DNA of 64,000 nt, from NCBI GenBank assembly GCA_947492925.1, contig CANLOQ010000001.1, forward strand, positions 310,001 to 374,000, read 5' to 3'. Shown here one piece after another: positions 8,569 to 16,853 of this stretch. The number at the start of each line of letters is the position of its first letter. Within the stretch, counting starts at the first letter, position 1. Source of the DNA: an uncultured Sulfitobacter sp. (GTDB taxonomy: Bacteria; Pseudomonadota; Alphaproteobacteria; Rhodobacterales; Rhodobacteraceae). Position numbers and translations under genes: made by a program. The notes below the pieces were generated by a model. The model was not told where the DNA came from. It made no database searches and saw only the letters and a list, made by a program, of their open reading frames with translations.

Positions 8569-10001
8569 GGCGCGCCCTCCGGCAAATGCGGAAGCCGGGC
8601 TGCATCTATCACCCCGTCGGCAGGCATGGAAAAATCCGGATGTTCTCCCGCGATACCGATCACACGCTGCGGGTTGTACAGCGTCAGCCAGGCCGGATCT
8701 TCCTGCAGCAGGGCATAGCATTCGCGCCAGATCGCAGCACGTGCCGCACGGTCCACCGTCACGCGCCCCGTGTCGATCAGCTTTTCTATCCGGGGGTTGC
8801 TGTAGCCTTGCCACCATGACCCGGCGACCCGCGCGTCGATTTTTTCGTACAGCACGCGGTAGGTGCTCATCGGACTGGAATCAAACACGCACATGTCGCG
8901 GATTTCCTTGCGGCGCACCATATGGGCGTAGGCCTCACGCTCGGGGTGAATATGCACATCAAGGGTTATCCCGACCCCGGCCAGCTGCACAGCCAGTTCC
9001 GCCGTCAGGCGCTGTGCCTCATCCGGCAGGCGTGTCGGGCAATCCACGGCAAGGGTCAGCCCCTCTTCATACCCCGCCTCGGCCAGCAGCGCGCGCGCGG
9101 CGTCCCGGTCCTGAACCACGGCACCCCCGCGTCCTGCGCCAAAGTGGTTCGGGCTGACAAAGGCGTCCAGACGGCATGCCGCACCCGCCATGACGTTCTG
9201 CACCACTGCATCCCTGTCGATGGCAAGACTGAGCGCGCGGCGCACACGGGCATCACCAAGCGGCCCCTTAGCCGCGTTCAACAGAAAAATTACAGCAACC
9301 GGCGCTAGGAACGGATGCCGCATCCCGCCCAGCGTGCGGGACGCCTCAAAGTCGAGAGTATTTGCCACCTGCACTGCGCCACGCGCCAGCAATGCCTGAC
9401 GCTCTGACGGGTCGGGCACGTGCAACCAGACCACCCGCGCATTCATCGGATCACCCGCGAAATGGCCGTCTACACGGGTTGCGATAATGCTGTCTGCCGT
9501 GATCTCGCTCAGCCGAAACGGCCCCGAACCTATTTGCGTCCTGTAGTCCTTGGCGTCCAGCGCCCCAAAGACCGAGGGTGCCACGATAAACCCCTGTTCC
9601 AACACATCCAGAAGATCGGCCATAGGTGCATCAAGCTTCAGCATAAGCGTCAGCGGGTCCGGGATCTCTGTCCGCGCTCCGCCAAGGTATTGCCGCCAGA
9701 CAGCAGGCGCCCCAAGCGTATACCCCTTGTCCTCGCGGGCCATGCGTTCAAGGTTTGCAGCCACGGCTTTTGCATCGCAAACGGTCCCGTCGTGAAAGAT
9801 GACGTTCGCTTGCAGATGAAAGGTCCAGATCCGCGCATCATCTGATACCTCCCATGCGCGGGCCAGATGGGGCACAAATTCCTGCCCAACACGGCGCACG
9901 AGGGTGTCGTAGATCGCATGCAGAATGGTCAATTCATCACTCGCATCGGTGCAATTGTGCGGATCGTTTATACCCACCCGGGCCTGTGCGATGATGGTCA
10001 T
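8565..10001 (-). CDS. SBP_bac_5-type solute-binding protein without signal peptide
   Basis: Family 5 (peptide/nickel-type) solute-binding protein, 478 residues. It has the usual blocks: ILHAIYDTLVRR near residue 27, WTFHLQANVIFHDGT near 60, then DARVRRALSLAIDRDAVV and the closing lobe. It begins MTIIAQARVGINDPHN, which is where the mature domain of such proteins normally starts; there is no hydrophobic leader or lipobox. The start overlaps the stop of the upstream ATPase gene (ATGA), and no in-frame extension is evident. It is the second binding protein of this locus. It may be cytoplasmic, or exported by an unrecognised route. Confidence 0.82.
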   Translation of the reverse strand: MTIIAQARVGINDPHNCTDASDELTILHAIYDTLVRRVGQEFVPHLARAWEVSDDARIWTFHLQANVIFHDGTVCDAKAVAANLERMAREDKGYTLGAPAVWRQYLGGARTEIPDPLTLMLKLDAPMADLLDVLEQGFIVAPSVFGALDAKDYRTQIGSGPFRLSEITADSIIATRVDGHFAGDPMNARVVWLHVPDPSERQALLARGAVQVANTLDFEASRTLGGMRHPFLAPVAVIFLLNAAKGPLGDARVRRALSLAIDRDAVVQNVMAGAACRLDAFVSPNHFGAGRGGAVVQDRDAARALLAEAGYEEGLTLAVDCPTRLPDEAQRLTAELAVQLAGVGITLDVHIHPEREAYAHMVRRKEIRDMCVFDSSPMSTYRVLYEKIDARVAGSWWQGYSNPRIEKLIDTGRVTVDRAARAAIWRECYALLQEDPAWLTLYNPQRVIGIAGEHPDFSMPADGVIDAARLPHLPEGAP

Positions 10002-11032
10002 GCGGTATCCCTCTCTGGCGCGTCAATCAGGTGGCATGCCACTGTTTGCCCTTCGCCCACATCCTGCAACTGAGGACGTTCGGTGGCGCATCTGTCCCAT
10101 GCAAACGGGCAGCGTGTTCTGAAACAGCACCCCGACGGCAGTTCCAGCGCCGAAGGCACCTCGCCGCTAAGCACGATTTCTTCGGTGTCGCGCTTTTCCT
10201 TGATACTGGGCGCAGCGGACAGCAGGGCACGGGTGTAAGGGTGGCGCGGTTTTGAAAACAGCGCGTCGCGCGGGCCGTGTTCCACCAGAAAACCCAGATA
10301 CATGACACCAATCTGATCCGCGATGTGATTGACGACAGACAGATCATGGCTGATGAACAGATAGGCCAGCCCAAATTCATCGCGCAGATCGCTCATCAGA
10401 TTTAGGATTTGTGCCTGAATGGACACGTCCAGCGCCGACACCGGTTCGTCCGCAATGATCAGACCCGGAGTTACCGAAAGTGCCCGCGCGATGCCGATAC
10501 GCTGGCGCTGGCCGCCGGAGAACTGGTGCGGATAGCGTCCTGCATGTTCGGCATTCAGACCAACGCGTGCCAGCAATTCCTCGATCCGGCGGGGCACCTC
10601 CTTGCGCGCCTGCGCGTCTTTGGTCTGCTCCAAAAGCGGCTCGGCAACAATATCACGCACCCGCTGGCGGGGATTGAGGGACGCATAGGGATCCTGAAAG
10701 ATCATCTGCATTCTGGCGCGCACCGGCAGCAGATCAGAAAACCCCATACCGGCGATGTCCTGCCCTTCCACGTGTATTTCGCCGCCTGTGGGCTGATAGA
10801 TACGGGCGATCGTCTTGGCGACAGTCGATTTCCCGCAACCGGATTCCCCGACCAGCGCCATGATCTCACCCCGGGCGATTTTGAAACTGACGCCGTTTAC
10901 CGCATGAACCACGGGATTATCCAGCGATATACCCCGGACCCCGACCCGTAACCGGTCCAGAATACCGCCCCCAATGGGAAAGTGCATTTCAAGGTCGCGC
11001 ACCTCAAGTATCGGGGTTTCGCCTGTGGTCAT
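9998..11032 (-). CDS. Dipeptide/oligopeptide-type ABC transporter ATP-binding protein (DppF/OppF-like)
   Basis: ATPase subunit of the importer encoded in this run, about 344 residues. Walker A is GESGCGKST near residue 50, the signature is FSGGQRQRIGIARAL, and Walker B is LIIADEPVSALD. The C-terminal oligopeptide-transporter extension with clustered cysteines (CCFRTRCPFAWDRC) is present. The start [11 protein letters not shown] is chosen because the frame upstream overlaps the partner ATPase gene. Both ends overlap neighbours by ATGA. With the partner ATPase it would form the heterodimeric motor beneath the two permeases. Confidence 0.93.
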   Translation of the reverse strand: MTTGETPILEVRDLEMHFPIGGGILDRLRVGVRGISLDNPVVHAVNGVSFKIARGEIMALVGESGCGKSTVAKTIARIYQPTGGEIHVEGQDIAGMGFSDLLPVRARMQMIFQDPYASLNPRQRVRDIVAEPLLEQTKDAQARKEVPRRIEELLARVGLNAEHAGRYPHQFSGGQRQRIGIARALSVTPGLIIADEPVSALDVSIQAQILNLMSDLRDEFGLAYLFISHDLSVVNHIADQIGVMYLGFLVEHGPRDALFSKPRHPYTRALLSAAPSIKEKRDTEEIVLSGEVPSALELPSGCCFRTRCPFAWDRCATERPQLQDVGEGQTVACHLIDAPERDTA

Positions 11033-12024
11033 GCGGTATCTCCGGGTGCCAGAGGGAAATGGCAGGCCGCCCGCAAAGAGCCGTGCTGTGGCATCAGTTC
11101 CGGCTCTTGCTGGGCGCAAAGTGCCTGTGCACGCGGACAGCGTTCGCGGAAATTACAGCCCATCGGCAGATTGCGGATGTCGGGCACCGATCCGGGTATC
11201 TGGCTCAGCCTGTCCTGCCGGTCTGTGGCATCTGGTATGCTGGCAATCAGACCACGGGTATAGGGGTGCGACGGCGCGCTGATCAGATCACGGGTCAGCC
11301 CACGCTCAACAACCTTGCCGCAATAGAGCACGGTGATGTGGTCGGCCATTTCAGAAACAACCGCGAGATCATGGGTGATCAAAATCATGGACGCACCTTT
11401 TTCGGCAATCTGCTGGCGCATCAGTTTCAGGATCTGACTTTGGATCGTGACATCAAGGGCTGTTGTGGGTTCATCCGCGATGATCAGACCGGGGCGGGCC
11501 AGCAAGGCAATCGCAATGACGACACGCTGTCGCATGCCGCCAGAAAACTGGTGCGGATAGGATTTCAGCCGTTCCGACGCACGGCTGATGCCGACGCTTT
11601 CCAGCATCTCAATACAGGCCACGTGCCTTGCCCGCGCATCCAGATCGGTATGCAGGCGCAGGACCTCATCCATCTGCCGCCCGACCGTGTGCAGTGGGTT
11701 CAGCGATGTCATCGGGTCCTGAAACACCATCGACACATTGCGCCCGCGGATGTCGCGCAACGCCGCCTCGCCTGCGGTGACAAGGTCTTTGCCGTTCAGC
11801 AGGATTTCACCGTCCTCAATCCGACCGGGGCTGTCGATCAGCCCGAGGATTGAAAAGCCAACCACCGATTTGCCGCCGCCACTTTCCCCGACAAGGCCCA
11901 TCACTTCGCCCTGCCCAATGTCGAAGGACACGCCGTCCACCGCTTTCACCGTCCCGGAGAATGTGTGGAAATAGGTCCGCAGGTTGCGCACGCTCAGCAG
12001 TGGGTGATCATCGGCCTTGGTCAT
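11029..12024 (-). CDS. Dipeptide/oligopeptide-type ABC transporter ATP-binding protein (DppD/OppD-like)
   Basis: First ATPase of the importer, 331 residues. Walker A reads GESGGGKS near residue 47, the signature is [16 protein letters not shown], Walker B is [12 protein letters not shown] and the switch is [12 protein letters not shown]. The C-terminal OppD-type extension [13 protein letters not shown] is present. The start overlaps the DppC-like permease stop (ATGA). The order permease B, permease C, ATPase D, ATPase F is the standard Dpp/Opp order. Confidence 0.94.
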   Translation of the reverse strand: MTKADDHPLLSVRNLRTYFHTFSGTVKAVDGVSFDIGQGEVMGLVGESGGGKSVVGFSILGLIDSPGRIEDGEILLNGKDLVTAGEAALRDIRGRNVSMVFQDPMTSLNPLHTVGRQMDEVLRLHTDLDARARHVACIEMLESVGISRASERLKSYPHQFSGGMRQRVVIAIALLARPGLIIADEPTTALDVTIQSQILKLMRQQIAEKGASMILITHDLAVVSEMADHITVLYCGKVVERGLTRDLISAPSHPYTRGLIASIPDATDRQDRLSQIPGSVPDIRNLPMGCNFRERCPRAQALCAQQEPELMPQHGSLRAACHFPLAPGDTA

Positions 12025-12899
12025 TTGAGCCTCGGGTTAAGTTCATCGCGCAAAAAGTCGCCAAACAGATTGATCCCGAACACCAGCATCATGATCGCCA
12101 CCCCCGGAAATACGGAGGTCCACCAAAGCCCGCTGAACAGCACGTCAAATCCGTTCTTGATCAGCAGACCCAGCGACGGCTGGGTGATTGGCACGCCCAC
12201 ACCCAGAAAGCTGAGCGAGGCTTCGATCAGAACAAAGGTCCCGACCTGAATGGTCGCAATCACGATCAGCGGTGTCAGCACATTGGGAAGCACGTGCTTG
12301 CGGATAATCTTGTGGTTCGGCAAGCCCGCCACACGCGCGGCCTGCACATATTCCTTTTCAATTTCCGACAGGGTAGAGCCGCGCACCGTGCGCGCGTAGA
12401 CAACCCAGCCCACCGCGGTGAGCGCGATCAGCACCTTGTCGACGCCAGTACCAACTGCAGACATCAGGAAAAGCGCGATCAGGATTGACGGAAAGGACAG
12501 TTGGATATCCGCGATGCGCATGATGACGGAATCGACGATCCCACCATAGAAACCCGCGATCAGACCCAGCACCGTGCCGATGAAGCACGAGGCGACCATC
12601 GCAACCACACCGATAAACAGCGATATGCGCGCGCCATAAAGGATCGACGCCCAGACATCGCGCCCCTGCCCGTCTGTTCCCAGCGGGAACTGCGCCTCGC
12701 CGCCGGGTAGCCACATGGGCGGCTTGTAGCTGTCCATCAGGTTCAGAGATGCGATGTCATAGGGATTTTGTGCCACCAGAAACGGCCCGACCAGAACGGC
12801 AAAGGCAAAGCTGATCATCAGCGCGCTGCCGATGATCGCAGACGAACTGCGCTTGTAGTTATGAAAGAACTCCGACGCGAAAAAGGATGCCATTGCCAT
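12021..12899 (-). CDS. ABC transporter permease (DppC/OppC-like)
   Basis: Inner-membrane permease of the peptide/nickel-type importer, 292 residues. It has an N-terminal membrane segment (SALMISFAFAVLVGPFLVA), the DppC-specific periplasmic loop with PLGTDGQGRDVWASILYGARISL, and the EAA loop YVQAARVAGLPNHKIIRKHVLPNV that contacts the ATPases. It starts MAMASFFASEFFHNYKR, seven bases after the DppB-like gene stop, so the pair are co-transcribed. Confidence 0.93.
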   Translation of the reverse strand: MAMASFFASEFFHNYKRSSSAIIGSALMISFAFAVLVGPFLVAQNPYDIASLNLMDSYKPPMWLPGGEAQFPLGTDGQGRDVWASILYGARISLFIGVVAMVASCFIGTVLGLIAGFYGGIVDSVIMRIADIQLSFPSILIALFLMSAVGTGVDKVLIALTAVGWVVYARTVRGSTLSEIEKEYVQAARVAGLPNHKIIRKHVLPNVLTPLIVIATIQVGTFVLIEASLSFLGVGVPITQPSLGLLIKNGFDVLFSGLWWTSVFPGVAIMMLVFGINLFGDFLRDELNPRLK

Positions 12900-12906
12900 C
12901 AGATCC

Positions 12907-13872
12907 TCACTTGAGCCGGATACGTGGGTCGATCAGCGTATAGATCACATCCACCAGAAAATTGATCACCACAAAGATCAGCGCCACCAGCATGAGGTAG
13001 ACAACAATCACCGGACGGTCAGCGCGGTAAATACTGTCGATCAGCAGTTTTCCCATCCCCGGCCATGAAAAGATCGTTTCCGTGATTGTGGCAAAGGCGA
13101 TCAGGTCACCAATCTGAAGGCCAAATATGGTGATGACCGGGATCAGCGCGTTCTTGAGCCCATGTTTATACAGCACATCATTCTTGGTCGCGCCTTTGGC
13201 ACGGGCAAATTTCATGAAATCCTGCCGGCCGACCTCCATCATGCCCGCCCGCGTAATTCGCAGAATGATCGCCATCGTGCCCAGTGACAACGTGACCGCA
13301 GGCAAGATGATATGTGTCCAGCCGTCCCAGGTCAGCACGCTGAACCGGAGGCCCATCACCTCGGCGGTATCACCGCGTCCCGAGGACGGGAAGATGCCCC
13401 AATGGACGGAAAAAAGATAAATCAGCACCATGCCTACCCAAAAGCCCGGCAATGAGATGCCCAGCAAAGAGCCGGACATGATAAGCCGCGACATGCGGCT
13501 TTGCGGGTTGGCCCCGGCATAGACGCCCAGCGGGATGGCCACCGCGATGGCAAAGACCATCGCCACCAGAACCAGCTCCACGGTGGCGGGCATACGCTCA
13601 AGGATCAGGGTCATGGCGGGTTGGCGGAAGACATAGGATTGACCAAAATCACCCTGCAACAGACTGCCAAGGAATTTCCAGTATTGCACCAGCAGCGACT
13701 GGTCCAATCCAAGAATGCGCCGCGCCTGAGCAATCTCGGCCTCTGTCGCGTCGATGGGCACAATCATAAAGACCGGATCACCGGTAAAGCTCATCATCAT
13801 GAAAACGATGACCGAAACCACCCACAGAACGAGCGTCATCTGTATCAACCGTTTAAGCAGGTATCCGAACAT
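12907..13872 (-). CDS. ABC transporter permease (DppB/OppB-like)
   Basis: Inner-membrane permease, 321 residues. It begins MFGYLLKRLIQMTLVLWVVSVIVF, the typical DppB start, followed by the large periplasmic loop and membrane spans, and the EAA loop FMKFARAKGATKNDVLYKHGLKNALIPV. It lies about 80 bases downstream of the solute-binding protein gene and directly before the DppC-like permease. The ligand cannot be deduced from the permease; the catabolic neighbours suggest a cyclic amide, ureide or small peptide-like compound. Confidence 0.93.
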   Translation of the reverse strand: MFGYLLKRLIQMTLVLWVVSVIVFMMMSFTGDPVFMIVPIDATEAEIAQARRILGLDQSLLVQYWKFLGSLLQGDFGQSYVFRQPAMTLILERMPATVELVLVAMVFAIAVAIPLGVYAGANPQSRMSRLIMSGSLLGISLPGFWVGMVLIYLFSVHWGIFPSSGRGDTAEVMGLRFSVLTWDGWTHIILPAVTLSLGTMAIILRITRAGMMEVGRQDFMKFARAKGATKNDVLYKHGLKNALIPVITIFGLQIGDLIAFATITETIFSWPGMGKLLIDSIYRADRPVIVVYLMLVALIFVVINFLVDVIYTLIDPRIRLK

Positions 13873-13955
13873 CGGCCAGCGGCACTCTTGAATTGGAGGT
13901 CAGAAAACCGGCCCCACCGCACGTATGGCGGAGCCGGTGGAGCAATCAGGCGCGC

Positions 13956-15515
13956 TTATTCGACATCCATGTCATAGGCCCAGATGAACTTGTCCACCCG
14001 CGGCTCAAGCGACACGCCTTCGCGTACGGCATAGATGTCCTGCTCGTAATGCACCGGGATCATCGGCACATCCGCCAGCAGGATCTTTGTGGCTTCCTGC
14101 AAAAGGCGGTCCCGCTCCTCGATGCTGGGTGTCGCGTCGGCCTGATCAATCAGCGCGTCCAGTTCCGGGTTGGAATAGGATCCACGGTTGACCTGACCAT
14201 AGCCTTCCTTCTTGTCGCGGGAATAAAACAGCGCGCCATACATCGAGCCCGCGTCACCCGCAGGTACATCCCAGCCACTCATGATAAAACTGGACTGCTC
14301 TGTCGGGACGCGGATGTAGCCCCAGAAGTTCGACTTTGGCATGATATTCAGCTGCAAATCGATGTTGATCCGCGCCAGCATAGAGGCCAGCGCCTGCGCG
14401 ATTTGGGCATCGTTCACATACCGGTTGTTCGTTGCATCCAGCGTCATGGTAAAGCCGTCGGGATAACCCGCCTCTTCCATCAACGCCTTGGCCTTTTCGA
14501 TATCAAGCGGATACATCTCGCGGAAGTTCATGCCATCGACATAACCAACGTGGGATGCGGGCACGTATTGCGTGCTGGGTGTGGCCAGCCCGTTCATCAC
14601 GATCTGATTAATCGCCTGAACATCAATTGCACGCGCAATCGCTTCGCGCACCCGCTGGTCGGTCATCGGGTTTGGGCCTTCAATGGTCGGGGATTGCTCC
14701 CGCGTGTCCATTGCAAGCACGACATTCAGCAGGCTGGGCCGCGTCAGCACCTCAAAGCCGTCCTCGGACTTGACCCTGTCCACGTCACGCACCGCAAGAT
14801 CCTGAATGACATCCACCTCACCCGTCAGCAACGCAGCGGTGCGGGTGGCAGGATTTGTGATGGGGCGGAAGGTCACCCTGTCAATCTTGGGCGCACCGGC
14901 CCAGTAATTGTCAAACGCGGTCAGGACCAGCCGCTCTTCCTTGATCCATTCCTCAAGCATGTAGGGGCCCGTGCCCATCGGCTTGAGATCCATATCAGCG
15001 TCGTCAGTGGCCGTTGTGTATTCCTCATCCAGTATCAGCAGTTCAGCCAGATCATTGGGCAACACGGCGTAGGGGGCCGGTGTGGTGATCTCGACCGTCA
15101 GATCATCCACTGCAGTGGCGGAGGCGATGTTGGCCACCAGCCCGGGACGGATGGATTCACGGGCCTTATCAATCGTAAAGACGACATCTGATGCGGTAAA
15201 CGGATTTCCGTTATGAAAGGTGACACCCTCGCGCAGATTGAACCGCCATGTGGTATCATCGACAGTCTCCCAGCTTTCGGCAAGCCCGGGACCAAACTCC
15301 AGCTCGGGGCTGCGCTGCACCAGCGGATCGTAAAGATGGTAATACATGATATTGGATGACAGCTCTTCCCCCGCAAGCGGGAAAAGGTGGCTTGGGTCAG
15401 CCGTCAGCCCGATGGTGATCGACTTATCCTGCGCGAACGCCAGACTGGCAGTGCTGGCCAGCAAGGTCGCACTCAGCGCGCCAACGCGCAGGGCGGCTTT
15501 CGGAAAATATCTCAT
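13956..15515 (-). CDS. Periplasmic solute-binding protein of the Dpp-type importer
   Basis: Family 5 solute-binding protein, 519 residues, probably the main ligand receptor of the importer. A Sec signal peptide is clear (MRYFPKAALRVGALSATLLA, cleavage after AFA near residue 28). The mature domain begins KSITIGLTADPSHLFPL and has WRFNLREGVTFHNGNPFTASDVVFT and VREAIARAIDVQAINQ. It is about 70 bases downstream of the VOC gene on the same strand, so the pair may share a promoter. Compare the second, leaderless binding protein at 8565-10001. Confidence 0.93.
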   Translation of the reverse strand: MRYFPKAALRVGALSATLLASTASLAFAQDKSITIGLTADPSHLFPLAGEELSSNIMYYHLYDPLVQRSPELEFGPGLAESWETVDDTTWRFNLREGVTFHNGNPFTASDVVFTIDKARESIRPGLVANIASATAVDDLTVEITTPAPYAVLPNDLAELLILDEEYTTATDDADMDLKPMGTGPYMLEEWIKEERLVLTAFDNYWAGAPKIDRVTFRPITNPATRTAALLTGEVDVIQDLAVRDVDRVKSEDGFEVLTRPSLLNVVLAMDTREQSPTIEGPNPMTDQRVREAIARAIDVQAINQIVMNGLATPSTQYVPASHVGYVDGMNFREMYPLDIEKAKALMEEAGYPDGFTMTLDATNNRYVNDAQIAQALASMLARINIDLQLNIMPKSNFWGYIRVPTEQSSFIMSGWDVPAGDAGSMYGALFYSRDKKEGYGQVNRGSYSNPELDALIDQADATPSIEERDRLLQEATKILLADVPMIPVHYEQDIYAVREGVSLEPRVDKFIWAYDMDVE

Positions 15516-15583
15516 CTGTGTGTCTCCGTGTTGTCATTGATGTCGGGCCGGTTTGCCGGCTCTGGCGTTGTTTTTGCGCGGCT

Positions 15584-15985
15584 TTAGTGCCCCGGTTGCG
15601 CCGTCTGCACCTCGATCTGGTATCCTTCGGGGTCGTTCATCACAAAAGCGCGGATGCCCAGTTCGGCGTTGTCATGCGGATCGGTTAGCCCCTGCACATC
15701 GCAGGACGCCGCCCAGGCGTGCCAGGCATCGACATCCGGCACGCGTAAACACAGCTGGCTTGTTTTTGCCGCCGCCCAGTTTTGCATGCCGCGCGCCTCA
15801 TCCACGAGACCGACATGCGCCTGCCCGTCAATGTTGTAGATTTTTGACCAACCTTGATCGATCGCGACAGACAGGCCCAGCACGTCCTCATAGAACTTCA
15901 TGGCCGCTGGCAGGTCGCGGTAATACTGAAACGTAATGGCCAGAACGAAACCGTCCGTTGGCCGTTTGGCGGATGAAGATGTCAT
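15584..15985 (-). CDS. VOC-superfamily (glyoxalase/bleomycin-resistance-fold) protein
   Basis: Small βαβββ-fold protein of about 133 residues. It contains FYEDVLGLSV, the typical first-module helix and strand, and FVMNDPEGYQIEVQ near the C-terminus with the metal-ligand glutamate. The start MTSSSAKRPTDG is the only well-placed ATG; the longer frame runs into the operator-like motifs upstream. It is the first gene of the minus-strand catabolic run, directly behind two inverted motifs. Its role could be a lyase, isomerase or dioxygenase step; the sequence does not decide. Confidence 0.82.
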   Translation of the reverse strand: MTSSSAKRPTDGFVLAITFQYYRDLPAAMKFYEDVLGLSVAIDQGWSKIYNIDGQAHVGLVDEARGMQNWAAAKTSQLCLRVPDVDAWHAWAASCDVQGLTDPHDNAELGIRAFVMNDPEGYQIEVQTAQPGH

Positions 15986-15999
15986 GTGTGCCCTCAGGT

Positions 16000-16014
16000 G
16001 ATACGGTGCGTATC
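16000..16014. promoter_or_regulatory. Inverted repeat GATAC-N5-GTATC before the VOC gene
   Basis: A perfect 5-5-5 inverted repeat lies 15 bases upstream of the VOC start codon, next to the GTATACAC motif at 16021. Its half-sites (GATAC/GTATC) resemble that motif, so it may be a second binding site for the GntR-type regulator encoded next door. The assignment is inference from sequence only. Confidence 0.4.
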
Positions 16015-16020
16015 CCAACG

Positions 16021-16038
16021 GTATACACAAAAAATACC
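16021..16038. promoter_or_regulatory. Candidate GntR operator (GTATACAC-N5-ATACC), VOC-side copy
   Basis: GTATACAC, five bases, then ATACC. The same arrangement occurs at 16807-16824 in front of the hydantoinase gene. GTATAC cores are common operators of FCD-type GntR regulators, and such a regulator is encoded between the two sites. This copy lies about 36 bases upstream of the VOC start and would control the whole minus-strand run. Confidence 0.55.
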
Positions 16039-16086
16039 GAGTCAACTTTTCTGCTCCAGATTTCTCTGAAGAGCAGGGCGTCGCGC

Positions 16087-16734
16087 TTAAAACGGGTGGT
16101 AAATGTGCGAAATGATGGATTTTCGCACATTCTTAAGATGAAGCCGCATGGATTCTGCGGCGGCGTCTTCTTCACGTGCCAGAATGGCGTCGATGATCGC
16201 CAGATGCTCATGACAACCGGGCACAAAGCGGTCCGGGATTGACCCCTGATCATACATGCATGTCTTGATCTTGAGCCCTTCGATCAAATCAGCCAGCAGC
16301 CCCGAGCCGGCCATCCGCGCGATCAGATTGTGCAATTCCAAATCCAGTGCGGAATGCTCTGCCGCTGAGGGGCGCGGGCCTTGAAGAAAGGCATCAACCT
16401 TTTGACGCAAAACCAATAATTCAGCGTCGAACTTGCCTGATGACGCCGCCTTTCGGGCCGCTTCGCACTCCAACAGACTGCGCACATGCAGTATTTCCAT
16501 CAGGTCATTCAGCGATATGCGGTTTACCACCGGTGTGCCACCCGCAGACCTTGTGGCCATTCCTTCGGTAGTCAGTTGTTTGATCGCCTCGCGCACAGGG
16601 GTCCGGGACACACCAAGCTGATCCGCCAGTTTGGTTTCGCTCAACCGCATGCCCGGTTCCAGCGTACCATCCAATATCATTGCTTTAAGGCGTTTGAATG
16701 CGGATGCGCCCAGTGTTTCGGTGGCCTGTGTCAC
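16087..16734 (-). CDS. GntR-family transcriptional regulator, FCD (FadR-type) domain
   Basis: Probable local repressor, about 215 residues. The N-terminal winged helix-turn-helix has LSETKLADQLGVSRTPVREAIKQL, a near-consensus GntR motif; the C-terminal FCD domain is helical, with metal/ligand histidines in LELHNLIARM, CHEHLAIIDAI and MRLHLKNVR. I chose a GTG start because AGGAG lies eight bases before it (16743-16747); a TTG at 16758 lies upstream of that ribosome-binding site. It sits between the two GTATACAC-N5-ATACC sites, one before the divergent hydantoinase and one before the VOC gene. The effector is presumably a pathway substrate. Confidence 0.9.
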   Translation of the reverse strand: MTQATETLGASAFKRLKAMILDGTLEPGMRLSETKLADQLGVSRTPVREAIKQLTTEGMATRSAGGTPVVNRISLNDLMEILHVRSLLECEAARKAASSGKFDAELLVLRQKVDAFLQGPRPSAAEHSALDLELHNLIARMAGSGLLADLIEGLKIKTCMYDQGSIPDRFVPGCHEHLAIIDAILAREEDAAAESMRLHLKNVRKSIISHIYHPF

Positions 16735-16806
16735 GCGTCTTTCTCCTGATCTGCGCAAACCGCTTCCGGGCCGTTCTCGCTATCATCTTTTAAATCTTCT
16801 CAAAGA

Positions 16807-16824
16807 GTATACACTCTGGATACC
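16807..16824. promoter_or_regulatory. Candidate GntR operator (GTATACAC-N5-ATACC), hydantoinase-side copy
   Basis: Second copy of the motif described at 16021-16038, in the same orientation on the + strand. It begins 47 bases before the dihydropyrimidinase start codon and 73 bases from the divergent GntR start, a position suited to repressing one or both genes. Confidence 0.55.
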
Positions 16825-16853
16825 CTATTTCAAAACAGAGCTTCAGCACATCT

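Noticed and set aside
8333-9157. Plus-strand open frame spanning the amidohydrolase/binding-protein boundary
   Set aside because: It crosses two coupled genes on the other strand and is Arg/Pro/Ser-rich with no motif.
13893-15191. Plus-strand open frame of 432 codons opposite the solute-binding protein gene
   Set aside because: Shadow of a conserved gene with a signal peptide; composition is His/Arg/Gly-rich and no domain is recognisable.
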